From Curtanaerobium respiraculi (lineage in GTDB: Bacteria; Actinomycetota; Coriobacteriia; Coriobacteriales; Eggerthellaceae): 64,000 nt of DNA. The notes beneath the pieces are model-generated. The model was not told the DNA's origin and made no database searches. It was given only the letters and a program-made list of their open reading frames with translations. A program made the position numbers and the translations under genes. Positions 17,988-27,470 of this stretch are shown piece after piece. The stretch lies in NCBI RefSeq assembly GCF_024609215.1, contig NZ_JANIPD030000002.1:1-64000 (forward strand), given 5' to 3'. Position 1 is the stretch's first letter. Each line of letters opens with the position of its first letter.

Positions 17988-18480
17988 AACGCACTCCTTC
18001 GCTCTCGACAAAGGAGATAGATCCAGGAGGGGCCATCGACTCTACCACGCCCTGCGGGGAAAGCAAGGACGCGGATACGTCCCAAAGCGGCGGGTTCTGC
18101 CCAGACGTCCTGCATCCGTCCACGTTATCCCCTGTTTCCGCGCGGTGCTTTCCGGAGCCGTTGCGATTCCCCGAACCGCGAGCGAGTCCAAATGCCCCGT
18201 CAGCGGCCATGCGGCACGGTGCCTTCTCCCGAGTCCCGCCTGCTGCGGAACGCCGCATCGGGACTCGGCGGGGGCTGCTCGCGATGCGCCGCGGGGTGGG
18301 CGGGCACCCCGTTCGATGCGGCTGCGGATGCCCGGCCGCGCACTGCGTCCCTCTGCCCCCGGCGCCGGGGGAGGGGGCTATTCCCGGGACTTCTCGGGAA
18401 TGAATTGTTCCCGTCTGGGAGGGCGCATTGCGTGGTATCTTGAATTCATTGGGGAAGACCGACAGACAGAAAGGGTTGGC
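17988..18480. promoter_or_regulatory. Divergent intergenic region with a CGGGAA/TTCCCG dyad
   Basis: About 490 bases between the BTAD regulator and the NifU-like gene without a convincing gene. At 18395-18413 CGGGAA and TTCCCG flank seven bases, with a further TTCCCGGGA just upstream. This sits some 70 bases before the NifU-like start and could be an operator. No clean -35/-10 pair was found. Confidence 0.35.
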
Positions 18481-19173
18481 ATGATCTATTCCGCGGAAGT
18501 TGAGAATATGTGCCCCATCGCAAAGGGCGCGTATCACGGACCCGCTCCCATTCCCGAAGAGGGTAAGTGGATTCAGGCGAAGGAGATTTCAGACATCTCC
18601 GGTTACACGCACGGCGTCGGATGGTGCGCGCCGCAGCAGGGCGCGTGCAAGCTGAGCTTGAACGTAAAGGACGGCATCATCGAGGAATGCCTGATCGAGA
18701 CGGTCGGATGCTCGGGCATGACGCACTCCGCCGCCATGGCGAGCGAGATCCTGCCCGGCAAGACGATTCTGGAGGCGCTGAACACGGACCTGGTCTGCGA
18801 CGCGATCAACGTGGCAATGCGCGAGCTGTTCCTGCAGATCGTGTACGGGCGCACCCAGACGGCCTTCAGCGAAGGCGGCCTGCCCGTCGGCACCGGCCTG
18901 GACGACCTGGGCAAGGGCTTGCGCTCCATGATCGGCACCACGTACGGGACCAAGGCGAAGGGTGCACGCTACCTGGAGCTCACCCAGGGCTACGTTACCC
19001 ATCTCGCCTTGAACGACAAGGACGAGATCATCGGGTTCGAGTACGTGAACATGGGCAAATTCATGGACGCGGTCAAGGAAGGCGTGGACGCCAACAAGGC
19101 GCTCGCCGATGCTTCCGGCAAATTCGGCCAGTGGGACAATCCCGCCAAGGTCATCGACCCGCGCAAAGAGTAG
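18481..19173 (+). CDS. NifU/IscU-like iron-sulfur cluster assembly scaffold protein
   Basis: A 230-residue protein with an IscU-like core: WCAPQQGACKL near 48-58 and ETVGCSGMTHSAAMASEIL near 74-92 supply the conserved cysteines, in the VGCS context seen in NifU-N domains. It belongs to the scaffold-like family that is always paired with a GGGtGRT protein, which is the next gene here after 18 bases. The role of the pair is not established; cluster assembly or insertion for a special target is inferred. ATG 18481 follows AAAGGG. Confidence 0.8.
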   Translation: MIYSAEVENMCPIAKGAYHGPAPIPEEGKWIQAKEISDISGYTHGVGWCAPQQGACKLSLNVKDGIIEECLIETVGCSGMTHSAAMASEILPGKTILEALNTDLVCDAINVAMRELFLQIVYGRTQTAFSEGGLPVGTGLDDLGKGLRSMIGTTYGTKAKGARYLELTQGYVTHLALNDKDEIIGFEYVNMGKFMDAVKEGVDANKALADASGKFGQWDNPAKVIDPRKE

Positions 19174-19191
19174 AGAGGGAGGTCTGAAGAC

Positions 19192-20193
19192 ATGGCTGTG
19201 ACATTCGAAGGCTACGAACGCCGCATCGACGGGATCAACAAGGCGCTCGAACAGTACGGAATCGCCTCGCTCGAAGATGCCGAGAAGATATGCACGGACC
19301 TGGGATTCAATCCGCGCGAGATCGTCATGGGCGTCCAGTCGATCGCATTCGAGAACGCCGCCTGGGCTTACACGCTCGGATGCGCCATCGCGGTGAAGAA
19401 GGGTGCCGAGACCGCTTCCGAAGCGGCGTCCGCCATCGGCGAGGGCCTGCAGGCGTTCTGCGTGCCGGGAAGCGTGGCCGACGATCGCAAGGTCGGCTTG
19501 GGCCACGGCAACCTGGGCGCCATGCTGCTGGGCGAGGACACCGAATGCTTCGCCTTCCTAGCGGGGCACGAGTCCTTCGCCGCGGCGGAGGGCGCCATCG
19601 GCATCGCCAACAACGCGAACAAGGCCCGCAAGACGCCGCTGCGCGTCATCCTCAACGGCTTGGGCAAGGACGCTGCGCAGATCATCGCGCGCATCAACGG
19701 CTTCACCTACGTGAAGACGAAGTTCGACTACTACTCGGGTGAGCTCGGGGTCGTGGATACCATCCCGTACTCCCAGGGCCCGCGCTCCAATGTCAACTGC
19801 TACGGCGCGGACGATGTGCGCGAGGGCGTCGCCATCATGTGGCGCGAGAACGTGGACATCTCCATCACGGGCAATTCCACCAACCCCACGCGCTTCCAGC
19901 ATCCGGTCGCGGGGACGTACAAGAAGGAGAGCCTGGAGGCGGGGAAGAAGTACTTCAGCGTTGCCAGCGGCGGCGGCACGGGCCGTACGCTGCATCCCGA
20001 CAACATGGGCGCCGGCCCCGCCAGCTACGGCATGACCGACACCATGGGCCGTATGCACTCCGACGCGCAATTCGCCGGCTCGAGCTCGGTCCCGGCCCAC
20101 GTGGACATGATGGGCCTCATCGGCATGGGCAACAACCCCATGGTCGGCGCCACCGTGGCGTGCGCCGTCGCCGTGAACGAGGCGCTCAAGTAG
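19192..20193 (+). CDS. GGGtGRT protein
   Basis: A 333-residue protein with the family-defining GGGTGRT motif near residue 262, followed by GAGPASYGMTDTMGRMHSD. It contains no strong membrane segments and no signal peptide. The family is widespread in anaerobes, is adjacent to a NifU-like scaffold gene and has no known biochemical function. Co-transcription with the upstream scaffold gene and the following strong terminator define a two-gene operon. Confidence 0.85.
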   Translation: MAVTFEGYERRIDGINKALEQYGIASLEDAEKICTDLGFNPREIVMGVQSIAFENAAWAYTLGCAIAVKKGAETASEAASAIGEGLQAFCVPGSVADDRKVGLGHGNLGAMLLGEDTECFAFLAGHESFAAAEGAIGIANNANKARKTPLRVILNGLGKDAAQIIARINGFTYVKTKFDYYSGELGVVDTIPYSQGPRSNVNCYGADDVREGVAIMWRENVDISITGNSTNPTRFQHPVAGTYKKESLEAGKKYFSVASGGGTGRTLHPDNMGAGPASYGMTDTMGRMHSDAQFAGSSSVPAHVDMMGLIGMGNNPMVGATVACAVAVNEALK

Positions 20194-20217
20194 CATCGCC
20201 TCCAAGCCGCCGCTATG

Positions 20218-20263
20218 CGCCCCGGACCCCGTTCGCCATGGTTGCGCGGGTCCGGGGCGTTTT
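20218..20263 (+). terminator. Rho-independent terminator after the GGGtGRT gene
   Basis: CGCCCCGGACCC and GGGTCCGGGGCG form a perfect 12-base stem with an 18-base loop, followed by TTTT. It lies 25 bases after the stop codon. Confidence 0.85.
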
Positions 20264-20347
20264 CGTCCAAGTGCCGGCTCCCAGTGCCCCAAGGGCGGGA
20301 TTATGCGATAATCGCCCCGTATGGAAAACCGACCGAAAGGGCTTCCC

Positions 20348-20665
20348 ATGTTTGTCTCAACCACCGACTACATCCCCGGCTACCAGTATCAGATCCTCGG
20401 CATGGTGCGCGGTAACATCGTGACATCGAAGAACATCGGCCGCGACATGATGGCGGGGTTCAAGTCCATGGCCGGCGGCGAGATCAAATCCTATACCGAC
20501 ATGACCAACGAGGCCCGGCAGATCGCGGAGGATCGCATGATCGCGGCAGCGGAGGCGCTCGGCGCCGACGGCGTGGTGGGGACGCGTTTCTCCGGCGACA
20601 GCGTTCTGGACGGCACCATCGAGATGCTGTGCTACGGCACCGCCGTCAAGTTGATCCAGGGGTAA
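20348..20665 (+). CDS. YbjQ/DUF74-family heavy-metal-binding-domain-like protein
   Basis: A 105-residue protein with the family pattern: GYQYQILGMVRGNIV, a central amphipathic region and AEALGADGVVGTRF near 70-85. DUF74/YbjQ proteins are small pentameric proteins of unknown function. ATG 20348 fits the AAAGGG site seven bases upstream better than the in-frame ATG at 20321. Confidence 0.85.
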   Translation: MFVSTTDYIPGYQYQILGMVRGNIVTSKNIGRDMMAGFKSMAGGEIKSYTDMTNEARQIAEDRMIAAAEALGADGVVGTRFSGDSVLDGTIEMLCYGTAVKLIQG

Positions 20666-20799
20666 CGGGACTCCGTGCAGCCATAAGATGGGGTACGGGC
20701 CGGAGCGGTTGTCGCCTTTGCATGCAATGCGCTTCCGCCGCTCGCGGAGATGCCATGGGCCTGTTGCGGATACAACGAAAGGGCGTCAAGCAATCGCAT

Positions 20800-21007
20800 C
20801 TCGGAGAAAATCCGATAAATCCTGAGCGCTTTTCGGACTTAGGAGCCGTCCATCCCCATGGATCGGCTCGGAACGGCGGGGTTGCATGCGTTGCTTCCGC
20901 ATTCCCCCAGGTCGGGGTTTCTCGGCCGGGTCTGGTTTGCCCGCATTTCCGAAAAGCATGGCTCCTAAGTCCGAAAAGCGCTCAGATAATCGCTGTTTTT
21001 CTCCGAG
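20800..21007. repeat. 208-bp MITE-like element with imperfect 48-base inverted ends
   Basis: The outer 11 bases CTCGGAGAAAA (20800-20810) return inverted at 20997-21007, and a perfect 25-base arm at 20823-20847 returns inverted at 20960-20984. The 112-base centre has no gene. This is the shape of a miniature inverted-repeat element. It ends 37 bases before the IS3-family element. Confidence 0.6.
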
Positions 21008-21054
21008 CCGACTGGAACATTTCCATCCGGGGCTCCGGGCGTTTTCCGGACAGT

Positions 21055-21240
21055 CTAAGCGGCTATCCCCTTGCTCCTGCGGTACTCGTTCGGGCTCATC
21101 CAGCCGAGAGGCTTCTTGATGCGCGTCTCATTACATGCCTCGATGTGCCCGTTCACGGCGGTGACGAACTCCTCGAAGGTCACGCCCTCCCAGTCGCGGT
21201 AGTAGAGCATCTCGTTCTTCAGCCGTCCGAAGAACCCCTC
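21055..21240 (-). pseudogene. IS3-family transposase, C-terminal fragment
   Basis: The minus strand reads GFFGRLKNEMLYYRDWEG then IEACNETRIKKPLGWMSPNEYR and ends at TAG (21055-21057). This is the C-terminal end of an IS150-type OrfB, including the catalytic Glu region. It joins in frame to the fragment at 24611-25799 if the RIT element is removed. Confidence 0.8.
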
Positions 21241-21289
21241 TCATGTGCCGGGCAACGTTATGTGCCGGTAGGAAGCTGGGCCGCAGGTC
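21236..21289 (+). repeat. Left terminal inverted repeat of the RIT element
   Basis: Fifty-four bases, beginning CCCTCTCATGTGCC and ending GGCCGCAGGTC, return as a perfect inverted copy at 24535-24588. The first five bases, CCCTC, also belong to the interrupted transposase gene. Confidence 0.85.
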
Positions 21290-21372
21290 GCCCCCGCCCG
21301 ATGAACGAGATTGGGCACATAACGAGGTAACGTCTCCCTATCGGGATTGGCATCCTACCGAGGGGAGACGCA

Positions 21373-22560
21373 ATGGAAAAGATACAGGAGCATCTCGGCT
21401 ATTTCCACGCCCACCTGCTGGAGAACGGCTACTCCGAATCGGCATCCAAGAACTACCGGTTCAGGGCCAGCACCTTCCTGAAGCAGAGGCCCGAGGCGCT
21501 CGATGCCGGCGAATCCGACGCTAGAGAGATCGTGGAAGACTACATCTCCGGCCTTCCTAGCAACACGGCTTCCACGATACCGGCTGCGGCGGTGAGGAGA
21601 TGGTGGGCGTTCCGGTTCGGCAAGCCGTACCGCGACCGCATCGTCCCGTCGAAGATCGAGGCGAGCGAATCAATCGCCGCGGAGCTCGCGGAATTCGAGC
21701 GCTACCTCGTGGCGCACGCCAACATCAAGCCGGTCACCATCCGCAACAGAGTTGCCGCCTTAAAGCTCTTCCTCTGCGCGACGTTCCCGGACGGCGACTT
21801 CGAGCGCAGGGCGATAACGCTGCAGGACGTCGTCGGCTACCACACCTCGACCGCGACCGGCGAGGGGCCCAGCATGCGCGCCCTGCAGGGAAGCGACCTT
21901 CGCTCCTACATACGGTTCCTGCGCTGGGAGGGCGTGGACGACATCCCGCTCGACGCGGTGTCCCTGAGCGGTCCCACGCGGCGCGACCACACGATCCCCG
22001 GACGGCTCGACGAGGGGGACTACGAGGCGCTGCTGGCGTCTTGCGACACCGGCACCGAGCGCGGCGCCCGCGACGTCGCCATGACCCTGTGCATGGGCAA
22101 CCTGGGGCTTCGCGCGTGCGACGTCGCAAGGCTCACCGTCGACGACATCGCATGGGCGGACGGCACCGTCACCGTGCACGACTCGAAGAGCAAGACCGCC
22201 AGGGTCCTGCCCCTCGACGAGCGCACGGGCTCGGCTATAGAGAGCTATGCCGTGATGCGCGGCAAGTCGGCATCCACGCGGGCGCTCTTCCTGAACACGG
22301 CGGGCTCGCCCATAGAGTCGTGCCAGGTGCAGACCGCGATGTCGCTCGCGGCGGGGCGCGCCGGGATAGAGGCGTACCACGGCACCCATGGGCTGCGCCG
22401 CATGGTCGCGACCAACATGGTGAACGCGGGCGTCGACGCCAAGACCATCGCCGACGTGCTCGGTCACGAGCGCATCGACACGACGATGGGGTACATGAAG
22501 GTGAGCCTGCCCAACTTGCGCAAGGCAGCTGCCCACTGGCCCCGGGAGGCAAGATCATGA
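21373..22560 (+). CDS. Tyrosine recombinase A of the RIT element
   Basis: A 395-residue phage-integrase-type recombinase, the largest of the trio. An N-terminal SAM-like domain (about 105-190) is followed by a catalytic domain with GLRACDVARL (Arg I), HGLRR (His-x-x-Arg) near 340, LGHERIDTTMGYM with the second His and the nucleophile Tyr near 375. An extra N-terminal 100 residues precede the core-binding domain. Its last four bases ATGA overlap the start of the second recombinase, suggesting coupled translation and fixed stoichiometry. Confidence 0.85.
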   Translation: MEKIQEHLGYFHAHLLENGYSESASKNYRFRASTFLKQRPEALDAGESDAREIVEDYISGLPSNTASTIPAAAVRRWWAFRFGKPYRDRIVPSKIEASESIAAELAEFERYLVAHANIKPVTIRNRVAALKLFLCATFPDGDFERRAITLQDVVGYHTSTATGEGPSMRALQGSDLRSYIRFLRWEGVDDIPLDAVSLSGPTRRDHTIPGRLDEGDYEALLASCDTGTERGARDVAMTLCMGNLGLRACDVARLTVDDIAWADGTVTVHDSKSKTARVLPLDERTGSAIESYAVMRGKSASTRALFLNTAGSPIESCQVQTAMSLAAGRAGIEAYHGTHGLRRMVATNMVNAGVDAKTIADVLGHERIDTTMGYMKVSLPNLRKAAAHWPREARS

Positions 22561-23489
22561 ACGGGATCGAGACGATGGTGAACGGGTTCATCGAGTACAA
22601 GCAGGCCCTGGGGTTCGACTTCGCGGGCGAGGCCCAACGGCTGCGTGCCTTCACCGCTTACCTCGGAGGGGATCCCGCGACCGAGGAGGCGGCTCTGTCC
22701 TGGGCATGCAGCGGACCGGGGCATCCCAGATCCTACCATGCCCAGAGATACGAGACCGTGAGGCGGTTCTCCGAGTTCGCGCATGCCCTCGACCCCGTCT
22801 TCCCGGCGATGCGTCCCGGCCTCCTCGGCAGCACGTCCGACCGGGTTGTGCCCTACATCTACTCCGAGGAAGACGCGGCCATCCTCATGCGGGCTGCCCT
22901 CACGCTGAAGTCCCCCGACGGGCTGCGCGGCATGGGGCTGTCATTCCTGATCGGCCTCATGTGGGCGTGCGGTCTGCGCGTGGGCGAGGCGCTGGGCCTC
23001 GCCGATTCCGACTTCGACGGCGCGGATGGCACGCTGGCGATCAGGGATTCCAAGTTCGGGGCATCGAGGCTGATCCCGGTGGCCGACGATGTCGCCGGAC
23101 ATATCGCCGCCTACATGGAATCGCGCGATGGCGCGGGACCCACCCACCATGCGCCCAGGATGATCGTCTCGACGGGTGGCAAGCCGCTGACGAGGGATTC
23201 GGCCGAGAACATGTTCTCCGAGATCAGGTGGTCGCTCCTGGGCAGGGGCGAGTACTTCGGCGGGCGCAAGCCGCGCCTGCACGACCTTCGCCACGCGTTC
23301 AGCGTGAGGGCCATATTGCGGTGGCATGCCGAAGGCGAGGATGTCAACGCCATGATGCCGTTCCTGTCGGCGTATCTCGGACACCGCAAGCTGTCCGACA
23401 CCTACTGGTACCTCACCGGCGTTCCGGATCTGATGTCGGTCGCCGCCGACTCGTTCCGCGCGATGGGGCTCGGGGGCGATGCGACATGA
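22557..23489 (+). CDS. Tyrosine recombinase B of the RIT element
   Basis: A 310-residue recombinase. Catalytic residues are seen in CGLRVGEALGL (Arg I), RLHDLRHAFSV (His-x-x-Arg) near 242 and YLGHRKLSDTYWYL with the second His and Tyr near 285. Start ATG overlaps the stop of recombinase A and its own end overlaps the start of recombinase C, both as ATGA. All active-site residues are present. Confidence 0.85.
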   Translation: MNGIETMVNGFIEYKQALGFDFAGEAQRLRAFTAYLGGDPATEEAALSWACSGPGHPRSYHAQRYETVRRFSEFAHALDPVFPAMRPGLLGSTSDRVVPYIYSEEDAAILMRAALTLKSPDGLRGMGLSFLIGLMWACGLRVGEALGLADSDFDGADGTLAIRDSKFGASRLIPVADDVAGHIAAYMESRDGAGPTHHAPRMIVSTGGKPLTRDSAENMFSEIRWSLLGRGEYFGGRKPRLHDLRHAFSVRAILRWHAEGEDVNAMMPFLSAYLGHRKLSDTYWYLTGVPDLMSVAADSFRAMGLGGDAT

Positions 23490-24493
23490 AGGACGAATTC
23501 CCGCAGCTGGTCGAGGGGTTCTTCCTCCAGTGGATGGGTGCGGGCAGGCGCCTGTCCGCCCAGACCATAGCGTCGTACCGCGACGCTTTCTCCCTGCTGC
23601 TGCGCTGGTTCCGCGACGAGCGCGGAATCCCGGCGTCCGATGTGGGCGTGGGCGACTTCACCGCCGAGAACATTGACGCCTTCCTCCTGTTCCTGGCCGA
23701 GAAGCGAGGCAACTCGGCGGCCACCGTGAACTGCAGGCTCGCCGCCCTGAAGGCGTTCTGCTCGTACGCCGCCTACCGGGCGCCCGAGCGCCTTGCGGAG
23801 TTGAAGCGCGTGTCTGATATACCGCGCCGGACGGAGAAGAGGCGAGAGGTGGACTACCTCACGCGGGAGGAGGTGGGCTGGCTCCTGGCCGCATGCGACC
23901 TCACGACCGGGCGGGGCCGGGAGGACCATCTCATGATATCGATGCTGTTCAGCATCGGCATGCGGATCAGCGAGCTCGTGTGCCTGCGCATGGCCGACTT
24001 CGAGCTTCGCGGCGGCAGGAACGTCGTGCACATCCTGGGCAAGGGTCGCAAGGAGCGCTCGCTACCCATGTGGCCCGAGGTAGCGCAGGAGCTGGCGGAC
24101 TTCGCGGACGATCGCCACCTGGAAGACGGAGACTCCGTCTTCGCCGGGCGCAACGTTAGACATCTGTCGCGCTCGGGGGCGAGGAGCAGGATAGACGCCA
24201 TCGTCGACCGCGCGGCCAGCTTCCACCCCCAACTTGCCGGCAAGCGCATCTCGGCGCACGTCTTCAGGCATTCATGCGCGATGGCGATGCTCGAGTCCGG
24301 GGTCGACCTCTCGACAATCGCCATCTGGCTTGGTCACGAGAACGTGCAGACAACGCATAAATATATGGTCGCGGACATGGCCCGCAAGGAAGCCGCGCTC
24401 CTGAAGGTCCATCCCGGAAGCAGCGGCAGCGGGGAACGGCCCAAACGTTATTCCCCGAAGGGCGATGTCCTGGACTTCCTGATGTCGCTGTAG
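23486..24493 (+). CDS. Tyrosine recombinase C of the RIT element
   Basis: A 335-residue XerC/D-like recombinase. The core-binding domain (1-110) is followed by SIGMRISELVCLR (Arg I) near 155, AHVFRHSCAMAML (His-x-x-Arg) near 255 and WLGHENVQTTHKYM with the second His and nucleophile Tyr near 290. It ends 41 bases before the right inverted repeat. In RIT elements all three enzymes are conserved in this fixed order; their division of labour is not known. Confidence 0.85.
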   Translation: MKDEFPQLVEGFFLQWMGAGRRLSAQTIASYRDAFSLLLRWFRDERGIPASDVGVGDFTAENIDAFLLFLAEKRGNSAATVNCRLAALKAFCSYAAYRAPERLAELKRVSDIPRRTEKRREVDYLTREEVGWLLAACDLTTGRGREDHLMISMLFSIGMRISELVCLRMADFELRGGRNVVHILGKGRKERSLPMWPEVAQELADFADDRHLEDGDSVFAGRNVRHLSRSGARSRIDAIVDRAASFHPQLAGKRISAHVFRHSCAMAMLESGVDLSTIAIWLGHENVQTTHKYMVADMARKEAALLKVHPGSSGSGERPKRYSPKGDVLDFLMSL

Positions 24494-24534
24494 AAGGCTT
24501 CTTATGTGCTGGGCTGCGGGAATTATAAACGTGT

Positions 24535-24588
24535 GACCTGCGGCCCAGCTTCCTACCGGCACATAACGTTGCCCGGCACATGAGAGGG
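24535..24588 (-). repeat. Right terminal inverted repeat of the RIT element
   Basis: Perfect inverted copy of 21236-21289. Outside it, at 24590-24609, a further perfect dyad TTATGTGC-TTAG-GCACATAA fills the space up to the transposase junction and has no counterpart on the left end. Confidence 0.85.
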
Positions 24589-24610
24589 CTTATGTGCTTA
24601 GGCACATAAT

Positions 24611-25799
24611 CCCTCGCACGCCGAGTTGTCCGGGGAGCAGCCCTTCTTCGGCATGGAGCGCTCCACCCCGTGTTCATCGCATGAGGATATCCACCCCGGC
24701 CAGCGGCAATGGCAGCTGTGGTTCGAGTGCCCGGCCGGGTGCTCGCCTTCCCCGAGCGTGCCGATGGCGTCCAGCAGCATCGAGTTCGCGGGTTCGGCGT
24801 TGGGCGACGTCGGCATCCTGTGCGCGACGACCTTGCCGTCGAAGCAATCGATGACCGGCGAGAGGTGGCATTTGAACGGCGGCAGGGCGAACTGCGTGAT
24901 GTCGGTAAGCCGCAGCACGTCGGGCGCGGCGGCGTGGAAGTCGCGGTTGACCTTGTCCCTCGGATGCTCGCTTACCCCGCCCTTGTGGGAGCTGTAAGCC
25001 CGCTTATGCTTGCTGTAGATCACGGCGAGCCCCTCCTCGCGCATGATGCGGCGCACGACCTTCTTCGAGACGATGACGGGCGCGCCCCGTCGTGCGGGCT
25101 CCTGAGCTCCGCCCATATGCGCTCGGAGCCCCACGCGGCGCCTTCGCGCCGGAATATCTCCGCGACGCGCACGCGCAGCCCGGCGTATTTGTCCGGGCGG
25201 TCCATCGCCTTGACCCGCTCGTAGTACGTGGAGCGCGCAAGCCCGAGCTCCCCGAGCAGCGCGCCCAGCCAGGATTTATCCCCCAGCGCCCTGGCTATCG
25301 TCGTCTTCTCCCTGTTGGTTAGGTTCGAGGTGTCGGCGCCTGGGTCTTTTTTTAGCACCTCGATCGTCTGCTCGAGGATGGTGTTCTTCAGCTCCAGCTC
25401 GCAGGCGCGGCTGCGCAGCTCGTCCTCGCCTTCGCCGTCCCCGCGACCGGGCCGCGGGTCGGCCGTGCCCTCGATGTCCCCCCTCGTTTATGAGCGACAG
25501 CTCTCCTTCCCCGAGGAGCCTCCTGCGCCAGTTGAAGATCGTGCGCTTCCGCACGCCCGACTCCTCGGCGAGCGCGGCGGCGTCCTCGCCGGCGGCGAGC
25601 CTGCCCGCGAGCATGCGCTTCTCCTCGTAGGGCAAGTATCGGGAGGTTTCTTCCCGAAGGGCCTTCCTTCGGCCGCCTGGTCCCTCCAGCTGGCAACCGA
25701 ACTCTTGGAGGAGCCGGTCACGCGGGCCGCTTCCGCGGCGTTGCCGCCGCACTCGCCGAGGACGTAGAGCGCCCATTCCCCGTCTGCTTCGCTGTACAC
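24611..25799 (-). pseudogene. IS3-family transposase OrfA and N-terminal part of OrfB, multiply frameshifted
   Basis: Read on the minus strand, OrfA starts at GTG 25799 with two helix-turn-helix stretches (AAEAARVTGSSKSSVASW and EESGVRKRTIFNWRRRLL), the second in a shifted frame after about 25650. Further shifts occur near 25490 and 25083; one of these may be the family's programmed OrfA/OrfB slippage. OrfB shows SKKVVRRIMREEGL, the first Asp in LRLTDITQFALP and RWPGWISSCDEHG. The expected HSDxG with the second catalytic Asp reads HSNHSCH, so the enzyme would be dead even without the insertion. Confidence 0.75.
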
Positions 25800-25849
25800 T
25801 CCAGCCTCCAATCTGGACACGTTGAAGTGTCCGGGTTTTTGTCCGGAGC

Positions 25850-26367
25850 CCATTCGCTCATAACAGCGAAGGTTTTGGCCCTTGCAAAAAGCTCATTGCA
25901 GGGGGTGTAATCAACAAATCGTCCTATGAAGTCCAAGGAGGCTGCGACGGCCTGGTTGATCTGGATGTGTCCGGCAACGCGCAGCTCTCCGGTCTTTCCT
26001 GTAACGACGACGTGAACATTGCCGGCCTTGAGTCCAGTCAGCTCGAGGAGCATTGGGTTCAGGCGTCCGTTCGCGGTGGCGTTGGCGATGGCACGCGGTT
26101 CAACTACAAGCTCGGTTGGAGCGACGACGGGCTGCTGACGAAGGCGACCAGCACGGTGGGAGGCAAAACCGCTAACGGCATCAGCTTCGTCTACGATTCC
26201 GACCGCAAGCTTCCCCAGAGGATACGGAAACAGGGCCCTTCGACATTCACCGATACGTGTGGCTACGATGGATCCGGCTTGCTCCAGCGCATGGGATGCA
26301 AGGGCGAATGCCAACGCGGGGCGAGCGAGACGGCTACCGACCTGGAGCACGATGGCCAAGGGCGCCC
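25850..26367 (+). pseudogene. Truncated leucine-rich-repeat-like surface protein fragment
   Basis: An open frame starts directly at the right end of the IS, without start codon, and reads GGCDGLVDLDVSGNAQL and SGLSC, the style of bacterial LRR surface proteins (LDVSGNxxLxxLxC). A segment with FVYDSDRKLPQRI and GYDGSGLLQRM follows. The N-terminal part is not on the other side of the IS. The frame stays open through the G-rich repeat to 26659, probably by chance. Identification is tentative. Confidence 0.4.
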
Positions 26368-26430
26368 CGAAGGGGGCGAAGGGGGCGAAGGGGGCGAAGG
26401 GGGCGAAGGGGGCGAAGGGGGCGAAGGGGG
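26368..26430 (+). repeat. Seven tandem copies of CGAAGGGGG
   Basis: A perfect 9-base unit occurs seven times (63 bases), giving seven runs of five G on the plus strand. Flanking sequences AAGGGCGCCCC (26358-26368) and GGGGGCGCCTTT (26426-26437) are mutually inverted, so the whole block can close into a stem. The region precedes the ribosomal-protein promoter by about 40 bases. Confidence 0.85.
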
Positions 26431-26466
26431 CGCCTTTCGAGGGTTTGTGGCTGTTTCATGGGCCGC

Positions 26467-26495
26467 TTGCCCGGATAACGCCCCGCCGCTAGAAT
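26467..26495 (+). promoter_or_regulatory. Sigma-70-type promoter of the rplB operon
   Basis: TTGCCC (26467-26472), a 17-base spacer and TAGAAT (26490-26495). It would give a leader of about 120 bases before rplB. The leader has no recognised ribosomal-protein binding structure. Confidence 0.5.
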
Positions 26496-26621
26496 ACATC
26501 TTTGCGTCGCGGAGTGGATGGACACACCCGGACGCGTGGTTAAACCGGAGTCGTGCAGCGCAGTTCCCCATTCTGCGTGTTGGCGGCAATCGGAGAACCA
26601 CGGAGATAGAAAGGAATACGA

Positions 26622-27452
<831 letters not shown>

Positions 27453-27470
27453 AGCTAGCTAGGAGATACT

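Larger units (their letters stand above)
21241..24610 (+). mobile_element. RIT element (recombinases in trio), about 3.4 kb
   Basis: Three intact overlapping tyrosine recombinase genes lie between perfect 54-base inverted repeats. The element sits within an IS3-family transposase gene with CCCTC directly repeated at both junctions (21236-21240 and 24611-24615). Removing 21241-24610 plus one CCCTC restores the transposase frame as SACEGFFGRLKNE. All three recombinases are intact in contrast to the decayed host IS, so insertion is probably the younger event. Confidence 0.85.
21045..25847 (-). mobile_element. Decayed IS3/IS150-like insertion sequence, split by a RIT element
   Basis: Terminal TCCGGACA at 21045-21052 returns inverted at 25840-25847. 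Between them lies, on the minus strand, an IS3-family transposase in two parts, 25799-24611 and 21240-21055. Without the inserted element the IS would be about 1.43 kb, a normal size for this family. Its right end abuts a truncated surface-protein frame. No clear target duplication is seen outside the ends. Confidence 0.7.

Noticed and set aside
21373-24493. Prophage integrase genes
   Set aside because: Three overlapping recombinases between inverted repeats with no phage genes or tRNA attachment site fit a RIT element.
26368-26430. A Gly/Glu repeat protein
   Set aside because: The open frame through the repeat joins a truncated gene to the ribosomal leader and has no start or end of its own.
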